Of a stretch of 64,000 bases of DNA, positions 53,526-62,562 are shown one piece after another. A program made the position numbers and the translations under genes. The stretch's first letter is position 1; each line of letters starts with the position of its first letter. Origin of the DNA: Leptospira sp. WS58.C1 (lineage in GTDB: Bacteria > Spirochaetota > Leptospiria > Leptospirales > Leptospiraceae). The stretch lies in NCBI RefSeq assembly GCF_040833995.1, contig NZ_CP162137.1:3022001-3086000 (forward strand), in the 5' to 3' direction. Below the pieces are notes generated by a model. The model made no database searches and was not told where the DNA came from. It worked only from the letters and a program-made list of their open reading frames with translations.

Positions 53526-53565
53526 ATATTTTGGCCGATACGCCAAAGAACTCCGGAAAGATCTA

Positions 53566-55200
53566 TCAGAATCTCATATTAAATTTTGCGTAAGACTCGG
53601 TTTCATACTGTCCTTCCAAACCTCTTACGAATGTCGGCATGGTCTTGACGGGTGCCACACCTACCTCCAAGGTTTCGGAATCCAATCCAAGAGCGTAGAA
53701 TGTCGCAGACAAGATCAGCATTGTTCCGATCCCGTACAACATGAGTCCGCCTTGGATCCCTTGGTTTCTTCCGAATCTTCCGGAAATAGATCTGAAATAA
53801 TCGGATTTATCTTTAGCATCGTTATAGATACTTTCCTGATAGAAATAAGAAAGCGCGAATGTCTGTAAATTAGGAGAAGATTGCTGCAATTCCTGGAGAG
53901 CAGTAAAATTTGTGATCTGGACCATTGGCCTTACGTTTTCCAGGGCCTGATTCGCTCTCAAATTGAAATAATAATATCCGGCATAAAAGAACAAACTTCC
54001 GTAAAGGGAATAGATTGCAAAATCATCGTAGGTATGGTCTAAGAATAAATACTTTTTGTTTTTATAATAGGAAACGGATTCACCTTCTTTCAGTTTGACC
54101 TTGATTTCCGATACTTCTCCTTTTTTGATCTCCACTCCTTTAAACTGGTCCACATGCTCGTCTAAAACGAATCTCAATCTGTTCCAACCGATTTTGGCAG
54201 GAACTTTTACGAGTGGAGTCACCCCTAAATATTCCGAATCTAAATACACCTTAGCTCCTTGTGGGTCGGAATCTAGGGAAAGAAAGCCTTCTTTTTTATC
54301 TTTTTCTAATACGATATCCAGATCTTTAGAATTTTCTCTCAGATCCAGTTGACCGATCCAATCAGAATATCCGTTCTTAGTGATCCGGATATCGTGTATC
54401 CCGGCAAGAACATCATTTCTTTTTAAAGGGGTTTTACCTATGTAATTCCCGTCCAAGAAGACTAAAGAATCATACTGGGTCCCGGTTTTAACGGAGAGCA
54501 CTTTAGTATGTTTTCCTAAAAGTGTTTTGCGGATCTCTTCGATCACCGGACCTAATTCCTGATATGATCGCCTAATACTTGTTTTGTGGGAGAATTCTTT
54601 CTTAGATCCGTCTTTGGAAGATCTCAATCGGATATTGATCCGGAGTTCTTCTCCCTTCTTCTCAAATTCTCCGTAAGTGGAATAAAAACAGTCGTATTTT
54701 CGGGAGACTGGAATGATAAATCCTTCGTCAGGAGCTGTTTCCGTTTCGTAAGGTTGGACTTTTAAGATCAAATATCTAGGATCTTTGGATACGTTTAAAG
54801 AAAGTTCTCCCTTCTTTAATTTTTCAAGTCCTGCATAATCCCATTCTCCTTCCTTTAGATTCGGTTTCACCCCGGAAGGATTTGGACCAAAAGCATGTTG
54901 TATAGACTTAGGGTAAAGAGATTCGTCGTAAATTTGAACTAAAGATTTCAGACCCGAATATAGAACAGAAGCATAACCGGAGGAGTAAAAATCCAGAGAG
55001 GCATCTCCGGATAAATTCCGGAGAGGAAAAATACAAAGTTTTCTTTCCTTCTCAAATTGGATCTTTTCGGGAGAAGAATATTCAGAAATACGATAATAAT
55101 CGTTTATCCCGGTCCCAAATATTGGAAATCCAACAAACAAAGGAGCTAAACAAATCAGTAAAATACAGGCGGGTATTTTTCGGAAGAACAACAATTTCAA
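53566..55200 (-). CDS. PEGA-domain exported protein
   Basis: The 544-residue product (from TTG 55200) has an N-terminal signal (KIPACILLICLAPLFVGF). Next comes a region of about 200 residues with FPLRNLSGDASLDFYSSGYA, similar to TolB-like N-terminal domains. Two PEGA domains follow (VFLDGNYIGKTPL and VYLDSEYLGVTPL), then two hydrophobic segments near the end. PEGA domains are usually periplasmic and bind surface structures. The TTG overlaps the stop of the permease gene (TTGA) with GGAGG nine bases before it. It is the last gene of the rnf-like operon. Confidence 0.85.
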   Translation of the reverse strand: MKLLFFRKIPACILLICLAPLFVGFPIFGTGINDYYRISEYSSPEKIQFEKERKLCIFPLRNLSGDASLDFYSSGYASVLYSGLKSLVQIYDESLYPKSIQHAFGPNPSGVKPNLKEGEWDYAGLEKLKKGELSLNVSKDPRYLILKVQPYETETAPDEGFIIPVSRKYDCFYSTYGEFEKKGEELRINIRLRSSKDGSKKEFSHKTSIRRSYQELGPVIEEIRKTLLGKHTKVLSVKTGTQYDSLVFLDGNYIGKTPLKRNDVLAGIHDIRITKNGYSDWIGQLDLRENSKDLDIVLEKDKKEGFLSLDSDPQGAKVYLDSEYLGVTPLVKVPAKIGWNRLRFVLDEHVDQFKGVEIKKGEVSEIKVKLKEGESVSYYKNKKYLFLDHTYDDFAIYSLYGSLFFYAGYYYFNLRANQALENVRPMVQITNFTALQELQQSSPNLQTFALSYFYQESIYNDAKDKSDYFRSISGRFGRNQGIQGGLMLYGIGTMLILSATFYALGLDSETLEVGVAPVKTMPTFVRGLEGQYETESYAKFNMRF

Positions 55201-55985
55201 GATCGTTTTCCTCCCACCGTCATTACTAAACCTAAAATTCCTAATGTAGGAAAAACCAAAGACCAAGGAGCATTCTGCGCGTAATCCTTTGAAAATGCAA
55301 TTTGTTCCCCTAAACCGGGCCCGAAAACTTCACCTCCCGCTGAAATCCCTAAAAATCCGAATATTGCAAGTGTCATCACAACTGCAGGAAGTCCCGTAAA
55401 CAAAAGTACTCTCAATATTTGGAACGCTTGGGGAAGAAGATGCGCCCTAAAAATATAAGATTTACTCGCACCAAAACAAGAAGCGGCTAACGCATAACCG
55501 CTTGTGCTTACCTCGTCGATTTTGGCCCGAACCGTCTCATAAGCTTGTGCCCAATCTCCTAGAACGATCGCTAAAAACAAAGGGATCGGTCCCGCACCGA
55601 ATACTTGGACAACAAGCAACGCCAAGAGTAAAGAAGGAAGAGAAACAAATACGGAAGACAAGGGAGAGAATACATTCCTTTTAAAGAATGGACTTGTATA
55701 GGAAACGAGACCGATTAGGGAAGCCACGACCAAGGTAAGGACTCTTGCAGGAAAAGCGAATAAGAAAGTAGCCAAACTTCCGTAAGCGAACAGCGAGAGC
55801 ACGTCTCTTCCCAATCTATCCTTACCGAATGGAAAATCCAAAGACGGAGGGAGAAAAGACTCTTTTAAATTCAATTCAGTAGGAGCGGACTTGAATAATA
55901 TTCCAAATATTACTAAAACTAAATATAGGGAGATCACTCCGTAACGAAGCAGGTTTGAAGTTTTCAAGCTGCACCTGCCTCCCAA
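55197..55985 (-). CDS. DppC-like ABC transporter permease
   Basis: The 262-residue (or 256, from TTG 55967) membrane protein has the DppC/OppC N-terminal part FPFGKDRLGRDVLSLFAYG and the EAA-loop region GYALAASCFGASKSYIFRAHLLPQAF that contacts the ATPase. It should pair with the DppB-like protein encoded just upstream, as a peptide or nickel-type permease. Neither ATPase nor binding-protein gene is adjacent. The stop of the partner overlaps TTG 55967 (TTGA). Confidence 0.88.
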   Translation of the reverse strand: MGGRCSLKTSNLLRYGVISLYLVLVIFGILFKSAPTELNLKESFLPPSLDFPFGKDRLGRDVLSLFAYGSLATFLFAFPARVLTLVVASLIGLVSYTSPFFKRNVFSPLSSVFVSLPSLLLALLVVQVFGAGPIPLFLAIVLGDWAQAYETVRAKIDEVSTSGYALAASCFGASKSYIFRAHLLPQAFQILRVLLFTGLPAVVMTLAIFGFLGISAGGEVFGPGLGEQIAFSKDYAQNAPWSLVFPTLGILGLVMTVGGKRS

Positions 55986-56866
55986 CCCAAAAGTCTATCT
56001 CTTACTCTTTCCGAGACTCTGGTCAGAATATAGAATACCGTTCCGCTATAGAATAAAAGAGCGGAGAGTAATGCGGAATCCATGGTCCTTATCGCATGGT
56101 ACATGGACTTTCCGATCCCGGGGAAAAAAAAGATCTCTTCCACAACGATTGCGCCTGAAAGTAAAGAACTCAAATCCAATAAGATCAAGATAAGAAGTAC
56201 GGGGCAAACTTTCAGAAGAATATGTCGGAACAATATTCGATTTTCTGAATATCCTCTCGCCTTCAAAACGTTCGTATAAGCCGATTTTTTTTCAGTACCG
56301 GCCAGCTGGTGGGCAAAAATAAAAAGTCTGGCAAACACTCTGGAACCAAGAGCGACTCCAGGCAAGATCACATAAGCGGTATTCCAAGGCTCATATCCAC
56401 CGGGAGGAAGCCAGCCCAGTATCAGAAAAAAGAATACTAATAGAAAAACGGAAACTACAAATACTGGGGTGGATAAGATAACTTGACTGATAAATCCGAA
56501 AACTTCTCCCACCAAACTCCACCGAGGAAGAAAAGAGACCAAGGCTAAGAAAACGGAAAAGAAGGTCCCCGTTAAAACCGCAAATCCGGCTAAATGTAAA
56601 GTGGGCCAAAATCTGGAGAGTATATGAGAAAGGACCGGATCCCCGGATTCGGTTTCGCCCAGATCGAAATTGACCAAACCTTTCCAAAATTTTAGATATT
56701 CTTTCGTAAAATCTGTGTTAGGCGATCTCTCCGCGGAATCCTGGACCTGGATCCCGGAATCCGCCTCTAAAAATTCCTTATTCAAGGATCTGAGCTGGGA
56801 AAAAAATACGGAAATTGCGGAAAGGAAAACCGCAAAGATCAAAAAGCGTTTCGCTTCTTCTAACAA
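55964..56866 (-). CDS. DppB-like ABC transporter permease
   Basis: The 300-residue protein has the usual DppB arrangement of six transmembrane helices, the EAA loop VLKARGYSENRILFRHILLKV and the following SGAIVVEEIFFFPGIGKSM. The C-terminal half is conserved, while the first exported loop (about residues 30-60) is short and acidic. With the DppC-like protein it should form a heterodimeric channel for peptides or a similar solute, energised by an ATPase encoded elsewhere. It starts 12 bp after the PtsN-like gene. Confidence 0.88.
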   Translation of the reverse strand: MLEEAKRFLIFAVFLSAISVFFSQLRSLNKEFLEADSGIQVQDSAERSPNTDFTKEYLKFWKGLVNFDLGETESGDPVLSHILSRFWPTLHLAGFAVLTGTFFSVFLALVSFLPRWSLVGEVFGFISQVILSTPVFVVSVFLLVFFFLILGWLPPGGYEPWNTAYVILPGVALGSRVFARLFIFAHQLAGTEKKSAYTNVLKARGYSENRILFRHILLKVCPVLLILILLDLSSLLSGAIVVEEIFFFPGIGKSMYHAIRTMDSALLSALLFYSGTVFYILTRVSERVRDRLLGWEAGAA

Positions 56867-56878
56867 ACTTCCACCCTC

Positions 56879-57334
56879 TCAAGCAGAGAAAGCTTTTCGG
56901 ATCTCTTCGAAATTTCTGGAAAGGATCAGTTTTTCGCGATCCTCTTTTACATTGAGGGTTTTTGCGATCTGCGCCAGGGTTTTGATATGTTCTTGGAATT
57001 TAGATTTGGGAACGATCAGAAGGATAAAGATATGAACGGGAAGATGGTCGATTGCATCGAAATCGATACCCTTTCGTGAAAGGCCCATCACACATTTGAG
57101 CTCATCTACCAGATTGACCGAACAATGCGGGATCGCAACCCCGCTTCCAATACCCGTAGACATGGATTTTTCTCTCGCCATAAGAGATTCGTACACAAGG
57201 TCCCTGTCGTCTCTAGCAATAAGTGTCGAGTCGACGGCCTTCTGGAGAAGTTGATTGATCACTTCTTCCTTAGAGGAACCTTCTATTTCAAAAATTACAG
57301 TCTCTGGCTTAAGTAAAGCGAGGAGCTGGTTCAT
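56879..57334 (-). CDS. PTS EIIA-nitrogen-type (PtsN-like) regulatory protein
   Basis: The 151-residue protein has the PtsN phosphorylation site in STGIGSGVAIPHCSV (His in IPH) and the remaining fold, e.g. VHIFILLIVPKSKFQEHIKTLAQIAK. In the nitrogen PTS this His accepts phosphate from NPr, and the protein regulates transporters or sigma factors. No EI or NPr gene is adjacent. Its start overlaps the end of the RnfD-like gene by 26 bp, and the permease genes follow, so it may gate the transport or electron-transfer step of this operon (inference). Confidence 0.9.
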   Translation of the reverse strand: MNQLLALLKPETVIFEIEGSSKEEVINQLLQKAVDSTLIARDDRDLVYESLMAREKSMSTGIGSGVAIPHCSVNLVDELKCVMGLSRKGIDFDAIDHLPVHIFILLIVPKSKFQEHIKTLAQIAKTLNVKEDREKLILSRNFEEIRKAFSA

Positions 57335-58217
57335 TCTTCTCTGTCCTATCTCCTAGGAAAATACGAATCAGGATGGATTCAATGAAAAAAAACGATGAGA
57401 CCCACAGGAATGTAGGAACCAAGGCAGGCGGAAGGAAAAAAATTGCCAACCCCAAAGGTGCCAAACTCAAAAAAGAAAGAGGCAAAAGTGAGCCTGTATT
57501 TCTTCCCGGTAAATTTAGAAGTAAAATGAAGGAAAAGGTTCCAAGCCATACCGGTCCGGAAACTGTTTCCCAACCTGGGATCTTAGATAAATGGAACCAA
57601 ACGGAAAGTAAGACCGCAAATCCCAAGGGTAATAATAGAGCCAAACTACTTCTTAATAGTAAAGGTACTGCCAGAAGTATCCCGAATCCACCGCAAGCTT
57701 CCAAGGGAGAATATCTAAAACCAGACAAGGTACCTTCCATAAAAAACCCGGGAGTATATATATCAGGGTAAGAAATTCCTCTAAACACGGAAGAAGATTC
57801 GGAAGCCCAGCTGTCTACCCCTGGCAAAAGATAGAATATTAGAAAAAGCAAAAATTGTACTAATGCCAAAGGGAAGCGGATCTTAAATTTCTGTTCCAGG
57901 ATCCACCAAAGACCCAATCCAATCCCGAGAGCAAGAACCGCATGTAAAGCGTATCTTGGATCTCTGGGAAGAAGAAGAGCAAAACTCAACGTATGATTTA
58001 CCCAATATAACGGGTAGGACTTCCCACCTGTGAGAAGAAAGTAGGCAGCCGCTCCGAATACAAGTCCGAAACCCGCAGGAACGATCGGATAATAAGATCC
58101 GCCGGAACCTAAAACCAAAAGGCCCATCGCTAAAAATGCGAAAAGAATATCGGGTAGAAGAAGGTCCTTTCTTCTGAAAAAACCGTTTTGAGTGGAGAGA
58201 ATGTAACTAAAAGCCAT
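57309..58217 (-). CDS. RnfD-like membrane protein lacking the SGAT flavin motif
   Basis: The 302-residue protein has about nine transmembrane segments arranged like RnfD/NqrB, including TLSFALLLPRDPRY, similar to the family's LLP--P segment. In RnfD a covalent FMN is attached to Thr in an SGAT motif. The corresponding region here is EGTLSGFRYS (residues 161-170), with no Thr following Ser-Gly, so the FMN site is probably lost. The NPFNP segment expected after the fourth helix is also absent. Its start overlaps the RnfC-like gene by 11 bp. It may form a small electron-transfer or ion complex without flavin. Assignment to the family is probable, not certain. Confidence 0.7.
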   Translation of the reverse strand: MAFSYILSTQNGFFRRKDLLLPDILFAFLAMGLLVLGSGGSYYPIVPAGFGLVFGAAAYFLLTGGKSYPLYWVNHTLSFALLLPRDPRYALHAVLALGIGLGLWWILEQKFKIRFPLALVQFLLFLIFYLLPGVDSWASESSSVFRGISYPDIYTPGFFMEGTLSGFRYSPLEACGGFGILLAVPLLLRSSLALLLPLGFAVLLSVWFHLSKIPGWETVSGPVWLGTFSFILLLNLPGRNTGSLLPLSFLSLAPLGLAIFFLPPALVPTFLWVSSFFFIESILIRIFLGDRTEKNEPAPRFT

Positions 58218-59358
58218 GATTCGCCTCCTTCCAAGTCCTGATACGGGTCCTTAAAGAAATGGTAGAAGGACAAAGAAATGTGCAGATCCCGCACTCCATA
58301 CAAAGAGAAGAATTAAAATTGCCGAAACTGGAAACCAGGGCCATTGGATTTGCCTGGGTAGGGCAATTATAAGAGCATTCTCCGCATTCTACACATGGGA
58401 ATTCCCTTCTCCCCGAATCATGTTTTGTCAAAAACACTAAGGAATAATTCTGTCTAATATCCCAATAGAATCCTTTTTTGATATCTCTGACCGGATTTTT
58501 TTCGTAAAAGGAATTTAGAGTGAAGTTGGAATACTTGGGGCCGTATTCTTCGAATAAAAATTTCAGGCTCTGTCCGTTCCGGATACGAACGGTAGAATCC
58601 GCTTTTCTAAGCCCTCCGTTCTTCCCTAAAAAATAAAGAGCGATCTCTCTTTCTATAAAAGGAAAATCGGCGAATAATGCTCTATAAAGATTATATAATG
58701 TTTCCGGACCTAAATATAAAATTTCCTTAATTTTAGAAAAAGGCAATTTTTCGGTTTGGGATACGAAATACTCCGGAATTCCCCAAGGGTATGCGTAATT
58801 TTTAACGGGAGATTTTAGAGCGACAATATAATCCCTGATCTGAGCTTCCGGAAAAATGGATCTTAAAACTTCTAAGAAACGAGTATGACATTCTGCGTTC
58901 CTTCTTAACTCGGGAAGATAGTCCACGTCTTGAGTTCTAGTAAACGGAGCTAAGATAATAAGTTTAGTGGTTTGTCTGGATTTAAAATAGGATAAAAGAG
59001 AATGTTCCGGAAAGTCCAGACTGACTAAGCCCAATCTGTCCATCGGCTCCAGTGTTTCTTCTTTTTTTAGAACTTTTGGGATCCAAGGTTTGGAACCAAT
59101 AAAGTTTCCATCTTGTACGATACGGATCTTGGAACCTTCTTCGCTATGTTCTAAAGACGCGATCCCGTTTACAGGAGAGAGAACTGAACCTGAAGATTGT
59201 TTGTAGAGAGGATCTCCTACACTTACCCGGACTGGAAAATCCTTAAGTAATAAGGCGTCTTTGTCCGGGAAGAGGGTGTAGGGTTCGTCCAGGACCGTTT
59301 TGCGATTTCCCGTTTCTTTTACGGTCCTGGGTTGGAGGAGGAACGGTTTGGAGAACAA
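58207..59358 (-). CDS. RnfC-like protein with two 4Fe-4S motifs, missing the Gly-rich loop
   Basis: The 383-residue product begins with a region like the RnfC/NqrA barrel-sandwich (VSVGDPLYKQSSGSVLSPVNG) and ends with two CxxCxxCxxxCP motifs, at residues 322-333 (CVECGECSYNCP) and 353-364 (CMECGICTFLCP), each for one 4Fe-4S cluster. In RnfC the middle part carries a GGAGFPT loop for NADH and FMN. Here that stretch is GLVSLDFPEHS and the following NxAECEPY is absent, so the cofactor site appears lost. An altered electron-transfer role is likely. It overlaps the RnfD-like gene by 11 bp. Confidence 0.78.
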   Translation of the reverse strand: MFSKPFLLQPRTVKETGNRKTVLDEPYTLFPDKDALLLKDFPVRVSVGDPLYKQSSGSVLSPVNGIASLEHSEEGSKIRIVQDGNFIGSKPWIPKVLKKEETLEPMDRLGLVSLDFPEHSLLSYFKSRQTTKLIILAPFTRTQDVDYLPELRRNAECHTRFLEVLRSIFPEAQIRDYIVALKSPVKNYAYPWGIPEYFVSQTEKLPFSKIKEILYLGPETLYNLYRALFADFPFIEREIALYFLGKNGGLRKADSTVRIRNGQSLKFLFEEYGPKYSNFTLNSFYEKNPVRDIKKGFYWDIRQNYSLVFLTKHDSGRREFPCVECGECSYNCPTQANPMALVSSFGNFNSSLCMECGICTFLCPSTISLRTRIRTWKEANHGF

Positions 59359-59366
59359 TGCCCTTT

Positions 59367-59648
59367 TTAGTTAGGCGACTTCACCATGTAGATTTCGTCT
59401 TTAATGGGAAGTTCTTTCTTTAAATTTTTGATATAAGGAAGGATTTCTCCCATCGGCTCGTAGAATTCGCAATCAGTCTGCATACGGCGAGCCACAGTGA
59501 AGTATTTGTATAACTTCTCTTCGCCGGAACGTTTGGACCATTTTTTCTTGGTACATTTGACCCGGAGGATGTATTTGTCCGCCTCGGATTCATACTGTCT
59601 GACGGTTACACAATGCAGGCAGTTGGCGCAATAGACTTTCTCACTCAT
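59367..59648 (-). CDS. Small Cys-containing protein of unknown function
   Basis: The 93-residue product has CANCLHC near its start, then RVKCTKK and TDCEFYEP, five Cys residues in all; C-x2-C-x2-C with the later C pair could bind zinc or an iron-sulfur cluster. The rest is basic and hydrophilic with no membrane segment. It lies 8 bp before the RnfC-like gene in the same direction, and so could be the first gene of that operon and a redox partner. No family is recognised. Confidence 0.68.
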   Translation of the reverse strand: MSEKVYCANCLHCVTVRQYESEADKYILRVKCTKKKWSKRSGEEKLYKYFTVARRMQTDCEFYEPMGEILPYIKNLKKELPIKDEIYMVKSPN

Positions 59649-59740
59649 CGGTTATCCTGTTTCCTGGGGTATTTGACAGATTTAGGCGAGGGCACAGGGA
59701 GTCAACCCGTTTCCTCGCCTTTTGTACGGCGGAAGCTGTG

Positions 59741-61321
59741 TCAGGCTTCCTGAGGGATCTCTTCCTGAGTTGCGTTTCTTGCCTCTTTGTATTTCCAAGT
59801 GAATTCTTGGAAAGACTTAAAGGCAACAAAGAAGAAACCGATCCCGTAGATCAATAGGAAGCCCACGATATAAGGACGTCCCACTAAGAAAGATAGCACA
59901 ACGGAAAACACACAATAACAACCCAATAAGAACTCAAGAACCACATGGAAATCGAGCGGAACGGTATATTTCAGCCTATCTTTCAAGGCGTCTGTGTTCT
60001 TTTCGATCCTCAATTTAGGAGTTCTTTTGAAGGAAGATTGGATTCCCAAAACAGCCTCGAGCCAAGCTCTGGTGTTTACGATCGCGATCCCTGTTCCGAT
60101 CATGATCAGGATCGGAAGATATACCATTCTCTTTTTCCAATCTTTGTATAATGTCTTTTGTGAATATGCGTAGAAGAATAAGGGCCCGACGGAACCGATA
60201 GAAAGTATTGCGGCAGATCCGGACAATACCTCTAAAGGAAGATCGTAAAAACTGAAACCTGACCAGTATTCCATCAATAATAACGGAGCGCTGAATAAAA
60301 TGTTCACGATCATGAGCGGGTGAACGGAATAATTGATCAAATGGGTCACCGCTTCAGCCTTGATTTTCCAAGGTAGGTCCGCTTTCCAGATACGAGGAAG
60401 AAGTTTTACGGCAGTCTGGATGGAGCCCTTGCACCAACGGAACTGTTGGGACTTGTATGCGGACATCATTGCAGGAATTTCTGCAGGACAAACCACATCT
60501 TTGAAATAACGGAACTTCCAACCTCTCAATTCTGCGCGATAGGAAAGATCGAAGTCTTCGGTAAGGGTATCATGTTCCCAACCGCCGGCATCTTCGATCG
60601 TTTTCTTTCTCCAAGTACCTGCAGTACCGTTGAAGTTCATCCAAAGTTTGGAACCGTTTCTCGCTACTTGCTCGATCATAAAGTGACCGTCGATACCGAA
60701 ACTTTGGGCTTTGGTTAGAATATTATAATCTGCGTTGATATGTCCCCAACGGGCTTGCACAACTCCGATCTGCGGATCTTCGAAGTAAGCCATGGTTTTT
60801 AAGAGGAAATCAGGATCCGGCATGAAATCCGCATCGAAAATAGCGATAAAATCGCCTTTAGAAACTTTCATTCCTTCGTCTAAGGCTCCAGCCTTGTGAC
60901 CAACACGATTCGTCCTGTGAAGGTGATGAATATCGAAACCTTGAGCCTTGTATTTTGCCACCAAGGCAGCGGCTTTTTGGATGGTCTCATCAGTGGAATC
61001 ATCCAGAACTTGGATCTCTAATTTATCTTTAGGATATTTTAATGCAATAGTCGAGTCGATCAGACGATCTACTACGTAAAACTCGTTAAAAATTGGAAGT
61101 TGGACGGTGACTATCGGAAGACTCGGATCGTCCAAAGAAAGGTTTCTGCTCGGATCTGTATCACAATTGGCATTGTACTTTCTGTACAAATACACCATGA
61201 TATACGTATGAATTCCAAAGAAAAATAATCCTAGAATATCCAGGGCGTAAATTCCCAAAAACAGAACAGTGACAACAGTGAGCATTTGGGACAAAAATTT
61301 TAGAAATACGCAAAAAGTCAA
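59741..61321 (-). CDS. Processive family 2 glycosyltransferase, cellulose-synthase-like
   Basis: The 526-residue membrane protein has an N-terminal membrane segment, a cytoplasmic GT2 domain with VTVQLPIFNE, FDADFMPD (DxD), TEDFDLSYRA and the QxxRW motif (SQQFRWCKGS), and then four or so C-terminal membrane helices. These motifs define processive enzymes that make and export a beta-linked polysaccharide or glycosylate lipids. The start may be TTG 61321 or ATG 61285 (neither with a clear ribosome-binding site). It stands alone with about 90 bp to the next gene; no PilZ domain or accessory subunit is adjacent. Confidence 0.9.
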   Translation of the reverse strand: MTFCVFLKFLSQMLTVVTVLFLGIYALDILGLFFFGIHTYIMVYLYRKYNANCDTDPSRNLSLDDPSLPIVTVQLPIFNEFYVVDRLIDSTIALKYPKDKLEIQVLDDSTDETIQKAAALVAKYKAQGFDIHHLHRTNRVGHKAGALDEGMKVSKGDFIAIFDADFMPDPDFLLKTMAYFEDPQIGVVQARWGHINADYNILTKAQSFGIDGHFMIEQVARNGSKLWMNFNGTAGTWRKKTIEDAGGWEHDTLTEDFDLSYRAELRGWKFRYFKDVVCPAEIPAMMSAYKSQQFRWCKGSIQTAVKLLPRIWKADLPWKIKAEAVTHLINYSVHPLMIVNILFSAPLLLMEYWSGFSFYDLPLEVLSGSAAILSIGSVGPLFFYAYSQKTLYKDWKKRMVYLPILIMIGTGIAIVNTRAWLEAVLGIQSSFKRTPKLRIEKNTDALKDRLKYTVPLDFHVVLEFLLGCYCVFSVVLSFLVGRPYIVGFLLIYGIGFFFVAFKSFQEFTWKYKEARNATQEEIPQEA

Positions 61322-61830
61322 TGGATTTTGCAGCGCAACATTCGGAGCGAACTTTTTCGTACCGAAATTAAATCTCTTTTCCGACGGAAAAAATGGTCAG
61401 GAACCTCTAAGGTCGGAACTTTGAAATCCGATATTCTAGATCGGATGGACCTTTAGCCTCCCTGGCTAGAGTCAATCCACTGCGAATTTTCACTTTCTTG
61501 TAGAGGGGATGGACGAAACCGTCCCTTATTTTTTGCCTCCCCTTTTTTCTATGGTTTCGCACGGAGAACACAGAGCTCACTGAGTTTATAGGCTTACAAA
61601 TCCAAAATCTTCTCCTCTTTGCGACTTTGGCGTGAGAAACAAAATTCCGTAGATTTGGGATCACGCAAAGGCGCTAAGATCGCTCAGGAATTTTCCCCCG
61701 CCAGGGATCGACGCGGGCGTCGCGAAGCGACCGAAGCGGAGAGCCCGGTCGCCGAAGGCGAGGCGGCCAAACTTCCCAACTTATCGCGAAAAGACTTGTC
61801 TCTTGGACATAATCTGCCTAATTTGCTCCC
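61322..61830. other. Repeat-rich intergenic region upstream of motA-like gene
   Basis: About 509 bp hold no convincing gene. Between 61560 and 61690 occur three short sequences resembling widely dispersed intergenic repeats: CACGGAGAACACAGAG (61560-61575), CTTTGCGACTTTGGCGTGAG (61617-61636) and, inverted, TCACGCAAAGGCGCTAAGAT (61661-61680). They are followed by a GC-rich stretch (about 61698-61770) unlike the flanking genes. Two short opposite open frames overlap it but show no family resemblance. Confidence 0.6.
61560..61690. repeat. Inverted short repeats resembling widespread intergenic CTTTGCG/CACAGAG elements
   Basis: The CTTTGCG and CGCAAAG sequences at 61617 and 61664 are inverted copies of each other, with the shared context GCG(A/C)-TTTG-GCGTGA. 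The CACAGAG sequence is present once. Such short sequences occur in intergenic DNA of many environmental bacteria; their role is unknown. Confidence 0.45.
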
Positions 61831-62562
61831 ATGCGTTCGGCCATCTTAGGTTTAACTGCCGCATTTGCCTCGGTTTTATTAGCAATCTTACTGGAAGAAG
61901 CGCATTTTCTTTCCTTTCTCAAACTATCCGCACTTGTATTGATCATCGGAGGAACTGCCGGCGCAACATTCGCAAGTTATTCCCCGGAAGAATTTGCAAA
62001 CCTGATCATTCACTTGAGAGAATCTCTTTTTCCAAAAAGAGATTTTTCTCTTTCCGATGTATTTTTGGACTTTGCGGAGAAGGCTCGCAAGAACGGATTA
62101 CTATCTTTGGAAGATCAACTCGCAGCAGTGCCCGACGCATTCTTAAGAAAAGGGATCCAACTCATCGTAGACGGAACTGACCCAAGAGCGGTGGAAGAAA
62201 TTTTATTCGAAGCAGCGGAAGGCCAGGAGAATAAGGAAACCCGCTCCGCTAAAATTTTAGAAACTGCCGGAGGATTTTCTCCTACGATCGGGATCATCGG
62301 AACCGTAATGGGACTTGTAAGCGTATTGGAAAATTTAGGAGCCGGAACAAGGGCTCTCGGAGAAGGGATCGCTACCGCATTCATCGCAACTTTCTACGGA
62401 ATCGCATTTGCAAACTTAGTGTATTTTCCATTGGCAAATCGTCTTAGGACCTGGGCATTTTCCAGAGATAGAAGAAGACAAGCAATCATCCGAGGAATTA
62501 TTTCTCTACAAACGGGAGACAACAGAAGGATCCTTGTGGAGAGAATGGCGCCGTTTTTGTAG
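61831..62562 (+). CDS. motA: MotA-like flagellar motor stator protein
   Basis: The 243-residue protein has four transmembrane helices at about 3-22, 30-50, 150-172 and 185-207. The third starts [20 protein letters not shown] and the fourth contains [21 protein letters not shown], the MotA proton-channel signature. In the flagellar motor MotA pairs with MotB; here no motB follows (the next gene is on the other strand after 166 bp), so its partner must be encoded elsewhere. The upstream region is repeat-rich and lacks an obvious ribosome-binding site near the ATG. Confidence 0.9.
   Translation: MRSAILGLTAAFASVLLAILLEEAHFLSFLKLSALVLIIGGTAGATFASYSPEEFANLIIHLRESLFPKRDFSLSDVFLDFAEKARKNGLLSLEDQLAAVPDAFLRKGIQLIVDGTDPRAVEEILFEAAEGQENKETRSAKILETAGGFSPTIGIIGTVMGLVSVLENLGAGTRALGEGIATAFIATFYGIAFANLVYFPLANRLRTWAFSRDRRRQAIIRGIISLQTGDNRRILVERMAPFL

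Noticed and set aside
53527..53550. Short inverted repeat between folC and the PEGA gene as a bidirectional terminator
   Set aside because: The stem TTTGGC with GCCAAA is short and lacks a T run on either strand.
57373..57771. Lys/Pro-rich 132-residue frame on the plus strand
   Set aside because: It lies wholly inside the RnfD-like gene in opposite orientation, has no domain, and its composition mirrors hydrophobic codons on the other strand.
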